Below, in pieces: positions 16,691 through 24,924 of a stretch of DNA of 47,517 nt; the stretch's first letter is position 1; each line of letters opens with the position of its first letter. The notes under the pieces were generated by a model that saw nothing but the letters and a program-made list of their open reading frames with translations, was not told the origin of the DNA and did no database searches. Source of the stretch: Hyphomonas sp. (GTDB lineage Bacteria > Pseudomonadota > Alphaproteobacteria > Caulobacterales > Hyphomonadaceae); assembly GCF_022844445.1 (NCBI RefSeq), contig NZ_JALHLS010000020.1, forward strand, positions 1 through 47,517. The letters run 5' to 3'. The position numbers and the translations under genes are program-made.

Positions 16691-16954
16691 CTATTTTCGC
16701 TCGGCCGTCGTCTGGCAGGAGACGCACATTATGGCGGCCGGCAGGAGATTGAGGCGCTCGGCACCAATCGCTTGCGAGCAAGCGTCGCACTGACCATAGG
16801 TTCCCTCATCGATTTTCCGGAGCGCCCGGTAAATCCGCCAGATCACCACACTCTTCTTGAAAGCGCCGTATTCAGGCATGCGAGCGGGGATCTTGAAGGC
16901 GTACTCTTTCAGCCTCGATCTCAGTCGCTGCTCCTGGAGCTGATCATTTTCCAA
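16691..16954 (-). CDS. DksA/TraR-type C4 zinc-finger protein
   Basis: The 87-residue protein has a C-terminal zinc finger, YGQCDACSQAIGAERLNLLP then CVSC, which gives the four cysteines of the DksA/TraR family. The N-terminal half is helical but far shorter than the DksA coiled coil, as in plasmid TraR and phage relatives. Such proteins enter the secondary channel of RNA polymerase and retune promoters. The TTG start is supported by a perfect AAGGAG 6 bases upstream. Encoded on the same strand and upstream of operon A, 236 bases away, so it may belong to that operon or act alone. Confidence 0.85.
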   Translation of the reverse strand: MENDQLQEQRLRSRLKEYAFKIPARMPEYGAFKKSVVIWRIYRALRKIDEGTYGQCDACSQAIGAERLNLLPAAIMCVSCQTTAERK

Positions 16955-17410
16955 ACACCACTCCTTCTAGCCAAGGGGTTATGGGTTACAGGACTTACGG
17001 CATCGCTCGGCGGACTGCGTTGGAAGTCATAGGATACATGCTTTTCTTGCAATCAAATGAGCCAACCAGCCCGAATGCAAACTTTTAGTTGCTCCAACGG
17101 TTAGCCGCACTGTCCAACATCGTCAACGAAAAGCTGAATACGCACATCTAAAGCGAGAAATCAAAACCTCCCCAAGTTTGCTTGATGCGATTTCTTTTTA
17201 CAGAAGCCGGCCGGTTGCGCTTTAATCACAGGCGTACGCGGTACCAATCGATGTTGGTTTTACGTTAATGGCAAACATCAACCGCTTTTTTCAAGGCGAA
17301 CAACTTTCTATTTAAGACAACAGGCCACCTCTTCCCAGCTCTGGAAACAGACCAGCTGTTCTGCCTATACCCCCTGCCAGCACATGCGACATACCGCGAT
17401 AGTGGGAGGA
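16955..17410. other. Intergenic region between operons C and A
   Basis: About 450 bases without a convincing gene, more A+T-rich than the flanking operons. It lies downstream of operon C and upstream of the DksA-like gene, so it should hold a terminator for one and a promoter for the other. The only pairing sequences I see are weak (GATGTT/AACATC around 17250-17280, followed by a TTTTTT run on the plus strand). No promoter can be placed with confidence. Confidence 0.5.
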
Positions 17411-19141
17411 TTATTCTACAGCTTCGAAAGTCACGGTCGTTCGCAAGCACCTGCCAGATACCGGCTCTCCGCTCGTCGCGCGCCCGGATATTTGGACACC
17501 GTTCATGATCTGGACGGCTGCCTTGCCAAAGTTCCCTGCATCCAGAGCCCTGCAGTCAAGTTTGAACTTCGTGTCGACCGCACATTGCAGACGGGCCTGA
17601 ACATCGGTGCTCCACCGTTCGTTCTTGAGCCATCTGTCTGTTGCGCGCCGCTTTCGCGTATCCGTCAGCCCCTTCTCGATCAGAATATCCGCATCACGCA
17701 GGCAAGTGGACGCGTAGTCGCGAATTGAGGTCTCATCATTCTGCGGCGGGGTTGCGGAACCCGTGAAGTATGGAGAGACGCCCTGCGAGGCTTGAACGGA
17801 GCCCTCCGCTACCAAGGGCTCAACGACCTGGTCTGCGTTCGGCATCTCGGCTGCAGCGGCAAGCCCTGTCCGGACGAAAACGTTCAGGACCGATCCTTTG
17901 TCGACCTGACGCTCTGCATCGGGCAAGGACATGATTGGGTCTGCGGAAGCGGCCATCGTCTCGATGACAAAGCTTCCTTCTGGGAGATTGCCCGACGCCA
18001 TCTGCCGAATTTGAGCCAGGCGGCGTTCGCGGCTCGAGGCAACATTTGATCCAGATGTTTGATTGAGCGAAAGTGTAACCACGGTCCCGGGGTAGGCACG
18101 GAGCAAAGCGCCTAGGCGTTGCCAAAAGGCCGGGGCTTCAATGCTCCACTCGGGCTGAATCCAGAGTTCGAGATCGCCCGTGCTGTCAGGGCTTCCCAGA
18201 AGGTTGTAAATCCGGTGTTCCGGCCCGAAACGCAGCATCCGCAAAGTTTCTCCTTTCAGCGGAGCCACGAGATCTTTGCTGCTGCTTTTCTGTCGCTCGA
18301 ACCGCGCTGAAACCGCAGCTGAAGTAGCCGCATCCGTGTAGCTGAATCGGTAAACCTCCTGGTCTTCGAGTCGCAGCAGGGTTTCCGTGCTTGCGGAATA
18401 TGCGCGCTCTATACAATCAGTACCGGATCCGCAGCCTGATCTTGCGGTGAGGTGCTGGCTCCGATCTTCCGGAAGCTCATTGTCAATGCCTCCGCGGTAG
18501 GACCGCCTGTCCTTGAGCGCCTGGTACCTTGCAGCATGCTCGCGGTCGATCCGGGCCAGTGCTTCATTCAGACAGATAGCCACCTCGGCTTCCGTCGCAA
18601 CGCGCGCGCATTCAAAACCCGCCTCGAAGGTCTGGCCGGCGAGTTGATAGGCGACGAATGTCAGCCCCTCCTGGTTCACAAATCCTTCTACTGGCGCCGA
18701 GATCTTTAACCAGGTTTCACCTGGGCCTGTCCGCAACTCGGAGGACACGATCTCACTTGCCGGCTCCAGGGCGGCTATGGACGGTCCGGTTTCAGACGGC
18801 GCCGGATAGACTGGAACCCCTACAAGGCCGACCTTGTACACCTGAGGCACAGTCGGTACGCCCGCGAGCGTCGGCGGCGGAGCGGAAGCGGGCTGATAAT
18901 CCCCTATCCTGTTCCAGGCGGCGTAACCAAAAAATCCGAGCAGACTGATCACGATCAGACCGAAGAAGGCTGAAAGCGGGTTCCCGGAACGGGCGGGTGC
19001 GTTCGTCGGACGCGCCGGGGGCTGCGCCGAAACCACCGCAGACCGGGGCGGCATCCGCGGTGATGGCGGCGGACTTCCCGTTCCACCCCGTTCGCGGCGC
19101 AACTGCGCACGCAGCTCATCCAGCATATGTCTGTTACTCAT
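17411..19141 (-). CDS. Membrane-anchored SH3b/LprI-like periplasmic protein
   Basis: The 576-residue protein starts with a cytoplasmic, Pro/Arg-rich region of about 55 residues. One membrane helix follows (LIVISLLGFFGYAAW), then a periplasmic part. The first periplasmic segment resembles a bacterial SH3 domain (VPVYPAPSE, WLKISAPVEGFV). It is followed by FECARVATEAEVAICLN and LARIDREHAARYQAL, the pattern of the LprI/DUF1311 domain. A later segment with VVTLSLNQTSGSNVASSRER might be a degenerate OmpA-like domain. Last gene of operon C; the ATG overlaps the E1-like stop (ATGAGTAA) with GAGGGG upstream. Role inferred: an envelope or peptidoglycan-facing part of the system. Confidence 0.75.
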   Translation of the reverse strand: MSNRHMLDELRAQLRRERGGTGSPPPSPRMPPRSAVVSAQPPARPTNAPARSGNPLSAFFGLIVISLLGFFGYAAWNRIGDYQPASAPPPTLAGVPTVPQVYKVGLVGVPVYPAPSETGPSIAALEPASEIVSSELRTGPGETWLKISAPVEGFVNQEGLTFVAYQLAGQTFEAGFECARVATEAEVAICLNEALARIDREHAARYQALKDRRSYRGGIDNELPEDRSQHLTARSGCGSGTDCIERAYSASTETLLRLEDQEVYRFSYTDAATSAAVSARFERQKSSSKDLVAPLKGETLRMLRFGPEHRIYNLLGSPDSTGDLELWIQPEWSIEAPAFWQRLGALLRAYPGTVVTLSLNQTSGSNVASSRERRLAQIRQMASGNLPEGSFVIETMAASADPIMSLPDAERQVDKGSVLNVFVRTGLAAAAEMPNADQVVEPLVAEGSVQASQGVSPYFTGSATPPQNDETSIRDYASTCLRDADILIEKGLTDTRKRRATDRWLKNERWSTDVQARLQCAVDTKFKLDCRALDAGNFGKAAVQIMNGVQISGRATSGEPVSGRCLRTTVTFEAVE

Positions 19142-20486
19142 GACCCCTCAGCATATCCCGCGAAGGTGTCGGCGCAGCATATCTGAAGGGATCATCCGCA
19201 CGAGCGGCATCGCCGCAATGATCACAATCGGGGTTACGAGGCACGGAAACCCAAACGCTCTGATAGGCATACTGCCCGGATGCATTGGCCATCCAGAAGG
19301 GAAAAGACCAGAAATCCGGCGACATCGAAAAGAGTACGGCAGACTTCTCCTGCACGACAGCAGACAGCATGAACTGCGCTGCCTGAGAGTCGCGCCTCCC
19401 ATTGATCAGCGCGATAAGTCCGACTGCAATCTTTACAGCGGCCGTGGTCACATGATGTATATCAGATCCGAGCGCGATTTCGCCCGACAGTCGGCGGGTG
19501 CCGTAATCCACCTTGCGCAGGACCTCCGCATCCCCGCCGACGTTCCGAACGCCGCCGGTTGCACAGGTGAAGCATCCCGTCGCGTGCGGAATTGAAAAGA
19601 CAACTTCGCCGCCCTTCGCGCCGCGGTATAGGCCAATGAACAGAGCCGCCGTATCGGCCGCGACAGCGCACCTGTTGATCAGGGTCTGAGCTCTAGGGTC
19701 ATCGGTGGCGGCGACCACCAGCGTCGCATCCTTGAACATAGCTCGCAGATTTTCTGGTCCGATCTGGTCGTGGGCCGCCTGAAACATTGACACATCAAGA
19801 CCGGGATCAATCTCGCGAAGTCGTCGCTCGAGCGCAAAAGCCTTGCTCTGACCAACATCCTGATCCGCATACACTGTCCGGCTCAGATTGCCCGGTTCTA
19901 CGGTGTCCGGATCAACCCCGACAATCCGCCGAACACCTGCGCGTGCGAGCTGTTCCGCCAGAAATGAGCCTACCGAGCCGAGCCCGAAGATCACGACCGA
20001 AGATCCTGAAAGCGCCTCAATAGTAGCTGGATCAACGCGCTCGGAGAGCGCAGATTTCAGACTTCTCTTGATTTGGTGCCCGGTCAGGACGCGCCGCCAA
20101 CCCATCCTGTGTGCAACGTCGCGATCTGCCGTCAGTGGCCGGTCCGGCGAATCCCCGTAGAGGGCCTGGAAAGGCGCAGGGCCGGCAATGACATTCGAAA
20201 GCGCGGCATCGACCGATCCGACGATGTCGGCTGGATTCCACTCCATTCGGGCATAGAACCCGTCAGAACCGTCGCCCCAGCAGACGGTAAATACGGGCGG
20301 CACTTCCGGAAAGCCGTCCATGACCGTGAAATATATGTCAGCACCCGGAGGACACCTGAGCTTTATAGCGGGTCGATCTGTCGTTCCGAGGGTGACACGA
20401 ACTTCACTTACGGCCGTGCCAGCAAGCTTGCGGGACGCAAGCTTTACAGCGTCCAACAGGTCGCGAAGCGCGTGCTGATAGGCCAT
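19134..20486 (-). CDS. E1/ThiF-like adenylating enzyme with E2-like N-terminus
   Basis: The 450-residue protein carries a ThiF/MoeB/E1 adenylation domain from about residue 160: FGLGSVGS nucleotide loop (168-173), D192/D194, NLSR at 200-203, and GQSKA. Paired CxxC motifs (CFTC near 305, CDHC near 421) form a zinc site, as in MoeB. The first 110 residues (GFPEVPPVFTVCW, then MEWNPADIV) look like an E2/RWD fold without an obvious active cysteine. E1 enzymes activate the C-terminus of ubiquitin-like proteins with ATP. Flanked by E2-like and JAMM genes, so a conjugation or related activation cascade is likely. ATG start, 14 bases after the E2 stop. Confidence 0.88.
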   Translation of the reverse strand: MAYQHALRDLLDAVKLASRKLAGTAVSEVRVTLGTTDRPAIKLRCPPGADIYFTVMDGFPEVPPVFTVCWGDGSDGFYARMEWNPADIVGSVDAALSNVIAGPAPFQALYGDSPDRPLTADRDVAHRMGWRRVLTGHQIKRSLKSALSERVDPATIEALSGSSVVIFGLGSVGSFLAEQLARAGVRRIVGVDPDTVEPGNLSRTVYADQDVGQSKAFALERRLREIDPGLDVSMFQAAHDQIGPENLRAMFKDATLVVAATDDPRAQTLINRCAVAADTAALFIGLYRGAKGGEVVFSIPHATGCFTCATGGVRNVGGDAEVLRKVDYGTRRLSGEIALGSDIHHVTTAAVKIAVGLIALINGRRDSQAAQFMLSAVVQEKSAVLFSMSPDFWSFPFWMANASGQYAYQSVWVSVPRNPDCDHCGDAARADDPFRYAAPTPSRDMLRGHE

Positions 20487-20500
20487 GCAAAAAATCCTTG

Positions 20501-21064
20501 TTACTGGTTTACGTTCCAGGGAAACGGAAAGCCTTGCAGCGCAACGGTAATGCCGGTCGCCCAGAGGACTGACTTGGCATAGGCCTCGCCCAGCGTCTTG
20601 CGGCCTGAATTGTACGAGGTTCCGAAACAGATCCGCCCGTCAGAATAGATGTGACCGGTATGGGGGGACATCCAGCGCGCTTCCAGTTCCGGCTGCAGCA
20701 GCAAAACCTGATAATAGGATCCGTCATAGAATGCGAACATGTCGAAAGGCTCGCCATACTCATTGATGAACGCGTACCGCCACCCGGTCACACCGGACAG
20801 TGTTACCTCCACGGTCCCAGGAGGCATGTGCGTGATCGCGTAATCCCTGTCCCGGCTCAGATTCGGGTAAGCAAACGTGTCTGTCTGCACCGTGGTGACC
20901 GGCTGATTTGCGGCCTGGTCTCCAGTGATCAGACGACCGTCGCGTGTCGCGACAATCTTCTGGGCCGGATTGGACGACGCGCCGGCACGGTTAGATTGTT
21001 CCCGGTGGATCAGATCGCGCAGCGCATCGAGGCTAGGGGCGCGTGTATTGGTTGGATCAGACAT
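20501..21064 (-). CDS. Prokaryotic E2-like protein
   Basis: The 187-residue protein (start ATG 21064, overlapping the JAMM gene stop by 8 bases; upstream in-frame codons are within that gene) has GHIYSDGRICFG with H138 and C146. This is the arrangement of the E2 active site, where HPN precedes a GxIC motif. A long helix follows (TLGEAYAKSVLWATG), as in E2 folds. Residues 60-130 alternate strands (VEVTLSGVTGWRYAFI, YYQVLLLQPE). E2 proteins take activated modifiers from E1. I am fairly confident of the fold, less of activity. Together with the E1-like and JAMM genes it forms the classic bacterial triad. Confidence 0.75.
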   Translation of the reverse strand: MSDPTNTRAPSLDALRDLIHREQSNRAGASSNPAQKIVATRDGRLITGDQAANQPVTTVQTDTFAYPNLSRDRDYAITHMPPGTVEVTLSGVTGWRYAFINEYGEPFDMFAFYDGSYYQVLLLQPELEARWMSPHTGHIYSDGRICFGTSYNSGRKTLGEAYAKSVLWATGITVALQGFPFPWNVNQ

Positions 21065-21950
21065 CTTGTTTTCCCGTCTCCGTTTGCTGAATGGCTGCCT
21101 TGATTGAGTCCAGAAGACCTGACCAGATTTGACTGCGATCTCCTTCGTGAAGGAATGGCCAGTTGAAATGGACCTGATGCGTTGGCTGTCCGGACGCGGT
21201 CGATACAAGCGCGATAGGTGCAACCATCGGATAGCCAGAGGAAATGAGCAGGGTCAGGGAGCTATCTCCGAACTCGATTGCCTCGCTGAGAAAGGACGTT
21301 GCCCCGAGTGCGACAGGCGGACCTGTTCTGTGCCGGACCGACCCGCCAGGACACGTTTCAAGCTGGTCTGTCAGCGCGGCGATATCCTCGCCAACCGACA
21401 TTATGTCGATTTGAGCCGGCTCGAGACGCACCGGTTGGCCACTGCGCGGCCGCGGAAACCAACCCAGATCCGCTTTGAGCATTGAGCCTGCTTCCTCGCT
21501 TGGACCGCCGGGCTGGCTGCGATAAGCGACATAGCTCGTCATTCGCGACGAGGCTCCAAGCGTCGTTTCGTTTTTTGCTCCGTCGTCTGCGGCACGGTCT
21601 TTGGTCACGATTGGCGCGAGGAACGCCGGCAGATGGGGATTATGATGCAGGTTGGATCTGAAAGCTTCATGATCAGGTCCAGACGGTCGGTCAGCCCCGC
21701 CGGGATGAGAGTGCACCACCCCGACGAAATGAACGCCTTTCTCTCGTTCGATTTTTTGGACCTCAGAAATGAGCCATGCGGACGGCGTGTAGGTCGAACT
21801 GGTGGTCACCGCATCTGCATCATAAAGAAAGTCCACGACCCAGTTTGTCCAGGGAAAGGAGAACAGAGCTCCGCCGCGTTCCGGCTGGTGAGCCGCAATG
21901 TTCACCCGAATGTCTTCGAGCACTCGGTCGGTGATAACAAACTGTGTCAT
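21057..21950 (-). CDS. JAMM/MPN metalloprotease (deubiquitinase-like)
   Basis: From the ATG at 21950 the protein has 297 residues. E24 and the canonical HSHPGGADRPSGPD (H80, H82, S90, D93, exactly HxHx10D) complete a JAMM zinc site. Such enzymes cleave isopeptide bonds or trim ubiquitin-like precursors. Residues about 150-297 are a second region with strands and a helical end, partner-binding or E2-like in character, not assigned. Start chosen because upstream in-frame residues run back into an IS-derived repeat; the ribosome-binding site is weak. First gene after an interrupted spot in operon C. Confidence 0.87.
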   Translation of the reverse strand: MTQFVITDRVLEDIRVNIAAHQPERGGALFSFPWTNWVVDFLYDADAVTTSSTYTPSAWLISEVQKIEREKGVHFVGVVHSHPGGADRPSGPDHEAFRSNLHHNPHLPAFLAPIVTKDRAADDGAKNETTLGASSRMTSYVAYRSQPGGPSEEAGSMLKADLGWFPRPRSGQPVRLEPAQIDIMSVGEDIAALTDQLETCPGGSVRHRTGPPVALGATSFLSEAIEFGDSSLTLLISSGYPMVAPIALVSTASGQPTHQVHFNWPFLHEGDRSQIWSGLLDSIKAAIQQTETGKQDV

Positions 21951-22004
21951 GAAGGAATTATGCCGTATTGTACGGGCATTCCAATTCCATTTCAGGGTAG
22001 CGTC

Positions 22005-22066
22005 CAATCACGTGGTGTAATTCGTGCATGCCGTCTCAGCTGCGGTGATGGTTTCAATTCGAGTTC
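22005..22066. repeat. IS-derived end sequence, copy 1 of direct repeat
   Basis: About 62 bases from TAGCGTCCAATCACGTGGTG to GGTGATGGTTTCAATT match a second copy near 36770-36831 in the same orientation at about 90 percent. The pattern TAGCGTCC-N-GTGTAATT recalls the terminal repeats of IS256-type elements (which read AAGTCC-N-GTGTAA), so I infer a leftover IS end. It lies about 55 bases upstream of the JAMM gene, within operon C. It may have removed or split a gene that stood there. Confidence 0.7.
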
Positions 22067-22180
22067 GGGATGCTCAATCCGGAGATAGCCTTCGAGGGTC
22101 GTCGAGGCTTTTGCAGGCTGCTTCCGCGCCGGGCTCAGAAAAGAACCAACGGATGATCTGTGACGACAGTGCCGCGTTTG

Positions 22181-22255
22181 CTACTGCGCCCGTTCTCCGA
22201 CACCGGGCAACCCGCCGTAATGGAACTCCGGAAGGATAAAACTTGCGATTGTCAT
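22181..22255 (-). CDS. Gene stub, 24 residues, after LCCL gene
   Basis: Directly after the LCCL gene there is a strong ribosome-binding site (AAAGGAG) and an ATG at 22255 whose frame begins MTIASFILPEF and stops after 24 codons. A different 70-codon frame (22074-22286) starts with an ATGA overlap at the LCCL stop. Neither matches a family I know. The strong initiation signal followed by IS debris suggests the 5' end of a truncated gene, possibly the missing modifier or another operon component. A genuine short peptide is also possible. Confidence 0.3.
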   Translation of the reverse strand: MTIASFILPEFHYGGLPGVGERAQ

Positions 22256-22282
22256 CTTGTTCTCCTTTAGCCGAACCAGCTG

Positions 22283-24157
22283 TCATTCACTCAGTTGGAA
22301 TTCGACTTCAAACTGGACGGTTTCGCGGTCGACGGTGCGCCCTCCCCTTATGGCTGGAGCATACGTCGATCGTTTTCCGATCCGCTCTGCCTCACGTTTG
22401 AAGACTGAGTCGCTACACGAAGCCGTAACATCGGCCGGCTCACCGGAATCAAGAACAGTGACCGTCACGGTACATGCGCCCTCCAGCCCCCTTGCGGCGG
22501 CGCGGGAGGGAAATTCTGCCTTCGCTTGGTCGATTATCTTTGCGTCCGCGTCCTGCAACTGAGCGGCGCCTGGCGCGGCTGAATGTGACACGGCCGTTTC
22601 CGAGCGGTTGTCCGCTGCGGGACCTGCTATGCTGTCAGAATTCTCCGATGAAGGTCCTGTGGAGGCGCGGAAGGAAAAGCTCGACGAAGCAGCTTTCGCG
22701 CCTAGGCTGGTCACGCCGTTTGCAACCGTCCCGGCAAACGAGGTCTGCGCTCCAGTGAAGTAAACAGTCACTTCACCGCCTTCCGGTTCCAGCACACCCT
22801 TGTGCACCGCAGACCGGCAAACCGAGGAATCAGACCGATAGATACCGGCTCCCCAGACACCGCCTGAATAGCTTGAGAGGGGTCCGCACCCACAGGTCAG
22901 ATCCAACCGCCGCTCGCCCCAGGTTTCGGGACAAGCAACCCGCGCCGAGACGGCGCCAGAAGCTGGACCTGACATTGAAACAAGTTCAGGCTCAGAGACA
23001 GATGCCTGACGGAAAGCGAAGCTTGTGTTCCAGGCGCCGTAGCTTTGGCTTTCAATACCGTTTCGGACTGATCCCGCGAATGATGTTTGCGGACCGGTTG
23101 CTTTGACTTCGACGTTTCCGCCACTCCGTCCGACGACACCGGCATGAACAGCTGCCATACAGAGGCTGGAATCTCCCGTGTAAGTGCCGGTGCCCCAAAC
23201 GCGATTGGAACGTCCCTGATTTTCGCCGCACCAGCACAGCAGCGGCTGCGTGAGGTCGCCGGCCTTGGATGGGCAAACCGATGGAAAAGCACTTTGCAGC
23301 GGATCAACGCCGAAAGGTATCGTTTCGCCGGCCTGAAAACCAACCACCTGCTGATCTCGAGCGAAGACATAGCTCTCGGAAGGCTTGTCCGCCCCTCTGG
23401 AGGTGATGCCGTAGCGAACAGACGGAAGGAACAGGGAACTCTGACCGGCCGGGTGAATTTCGACGATACCTCCCGAGTTCGAAATCGCTCCGGCATGAAG
23501 TCCCGCTCGGCAGACGACGCTGCTGGGTGCATACAGGCCAGTGCCCACAACGTTTCCGACTAAAAGGCTTTCGGCTGGACAATGGCATTGGTATGGTACT
23601 TTGAGGTCCCTCACGTAAATCGGGCAGTTTGCCGGCATGAACTCGGGTAGAATGCGCGCTGCGACGGGAGCGAGTTGATCCGGATTGAAAATGAAAGCAG
23701 AGGAGCCAGCATACCCGGCCTCGGACATGATGCCATTCCTTGACGTGCCGAAAAACGAAGACTGGAAACTGATGCCGGTCGCTGTGACTTCACCGCCTGA
23801 AGGCGGAATGACTCCGGCATGCACCGCCGCTCGGCAGAAGTTCGAACTGGAGGCGTAGATGTTTGTTCCGCGCACGACACCTCCGCTGATAAGGGTCATG
23901 GTGCAGGAGCAGGTAATCCGTCCCCTGACTTCAGCGCCGGTTGGCGGACAAAGTGCCGCTCCGTCAGCTGCGCGGTCCTCTGGTGCGGATTGCCGTGTCT
24001 GAGCAGATTGTGGCGGACTGCGGGCGTTTTCTGCGGCGGAAATCGCGGGACGATCAATCGTGCTGCCATAGGTCCAGGAAAGCACCAGCACACAGGCCGC
24101 GAACGCGAACACGTGCACGAGGGGTGTGAAGAATGCAACAAAGCGGTCGAAATCCAT
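22283..24157 (-). CDS. Periplasmic protein with four LCCL domains and TonB-like end
   Basis: From the ATG at 24157 (GGAG upstream) the protein has 624 residues. One N-terminal membrane helix (FFTPLVHVFAFAACVLVLSW) leads into the periplasm. Four LCCL repeats follow, each with a CxC pair, a GxxxYxxxSxxCxAAxHaG core and a GI-type turn near the end (cores roughly at residues 95, 200, 315 and 430). The last 95 residues (EGACTVTVTVLDSGEPADV, then FEVEFQLSE) match the TonB C-terminal domain. LCCL domains occur in secreted animal and some bacterial proteins and may bind lipid or protein ligands. A TonB-type end suggests contact with the outer membrane. An unusual architecture. Confidence 0.85.
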   Translation of the reverse strand: MDFDRFVAFFTPLVHVFAFAACVLVLSWTYGSTIDRPAISAAENARSPPQSAQTRQSAPEDRAADGAALCPPTGAEVRGRITCSCTMTLISGGVVRGTNIYASSSNFCRAAVHAGVIPPSGGEVTATGISFQSSFFGTSRNGIMSEAGYAGSSAFIFNPDQLAPVAARILPEFMPANCPIYVRDLKVPYQCHCPAESLLVGNVVGTGLYAPSSVVCRAGLHAGAISNSGGIVEIHPAGQSSLFLPSVRYGITSRGADKPSESYVFARDQQVVGFQAGETIPFGVDPLQSAFPSVCPSKAGDLTQPLLCWCGENQGRSNRVWGTGTYTGDSSLCMAAVHAGVVGRSGGNVEVKATGPQTSFAGSVRNGIESQSYGAWNTSFAFRQASVSEPELVSMSGPASGAVSARVACPETWGERRLDLTCGCGPLSSYSGGVWGAGIYRSDSSVCRSAVHKGVLEPEGGEVTVYFTGAQTSFAGTVANGVTSLGAKAASSSFSFRASTGPSSENSDSIAGPAADNRSETAVSHSAAPGAAQLQDADAKIIDQAKAEFPSRAAARGLEGACTVTVTVLDSGEPADVTASCSDSVFKREAERIGKRSTYAPAIRGGRTVDRETVQFEVEFQLSE

Positions 24158-24174
24158 CTGCTGCTCCAGTTTCC

Positions 24175-24558
24175 TTAAGGCCGGGGCGTGCCGATGAAGT
24201 CGAGCAGCCGGCCGAGCCATCTGAACGGGAACACGGCCATCCTTCCCAAAGCAGTCACAAACTGCGCGATGATGGTGCCGACCGCCGTGCTCGCGACACT
24301 CTTTCCGAACAGAGCCGTCAGCAGCGCTTGCAGGACCCAGAGGCCGAGAATCGCCGTGCCGCCAATTTTGATCCAGAGCGGAACGTCGTCGATCAGGTCA
24401 GGCGCGACCCGCAGGATCATCGGGTCTACAGAAAGTCCGATCATGGCTCCGGCGATCACGATCATCAGCAGTTGAAGCCCTTTGCGGCGCCAGCCCAGCA
24501 TGATGAGAAATCCGGCGACAATGATTCCGAAGATCGCGATTTCAGAAACAACGTTCAT
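24175..24558 (-). CDS. Small multi-spanning membrane protein
   Basis: The 127-residue protein has about four hydrophobic helices: IAIFGIIVAGFLIML, LLMIVIAGAMIGL, a third around GGTAILGLWVLQALL, and a hydrophobic C-terminal part containing TVGTIIAQFVTALG. Family not recognised. ATG start 2 bases after the upstream stop with GGAG in front; the LCCL gene follows after 17 bases. Likely a membrane partner of the LCCL and kinase proteins. Confidence 0.75.
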   Translation of the reverse strand: MNVVSEIAIFGIIVAGFLIMLGWRRKGLQLLMIVIAGAMIGLSVDPMILRVAPDLIDDVPLWIKIGGTAILGLWVLQALLTALFGKSVASTAVGTIIAQFVTALGRMAVFPFRWLGRLLDFIGTPRP

Positions 24559-24560
24559 GC

Positions 24561-24875
24561 TCAGCTCCGTTCAAGGCCTGCGTAAAAAACTGAAAGCGCT
24601 GTAACTAGGGCGGCGGACACTAACATGCAGGCGAGCGCGGCGATCTCAGGCCGCATGCGCCAGCCGAGGAAGTGGATCCGCGCAAGGTCCGAGTCGACGC
24701 CGCGGCTTCCCTCCCGAATGATACCGTGAAGCAGACCAGCTGACGCGGCGATCAGTACAATCACCATAACGGTGAGATAAGGATGGCCGAACAGGTAGGT
24801 CAGGTATGCAAACGCCATGCCCGGGATAAAGACGACAAGCGCTACGACAAACACGAACCCGATCAGATAATGCAT
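24561..24875 (-). CDS. Small membrane protein with three helices
   Basis: From the ATG at 24875 (ACGGAG upstream) the protein has 104 residues. Hydrophobic helices read YLIGFVFVVALVVFIPGMAF, YLTVMVIVLIAASAGLL and AALACMLVSAALVTALSVF, with a charged loop between the second and third. I know no family for it. It lies between the kinase gene and another small membrane gene and is presumably part of the same membrane assembly. Confidence 0.75.
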   Translation of the reverse strand: MHYLIGFVFVVALVVFIPGMAFAYLTYLFGHPYLTVMVIVLIAASAGLLHGIIREGSRGVDSDLARIHFLGWRMRPEIAALACMLVSAALVTALSVFYAGLERS

Positions 24876-24924
24876 GCATAACTCCGTGTAAACTGCGCGA
24901 TCGTCCAACTTAGCAACCGACAGC

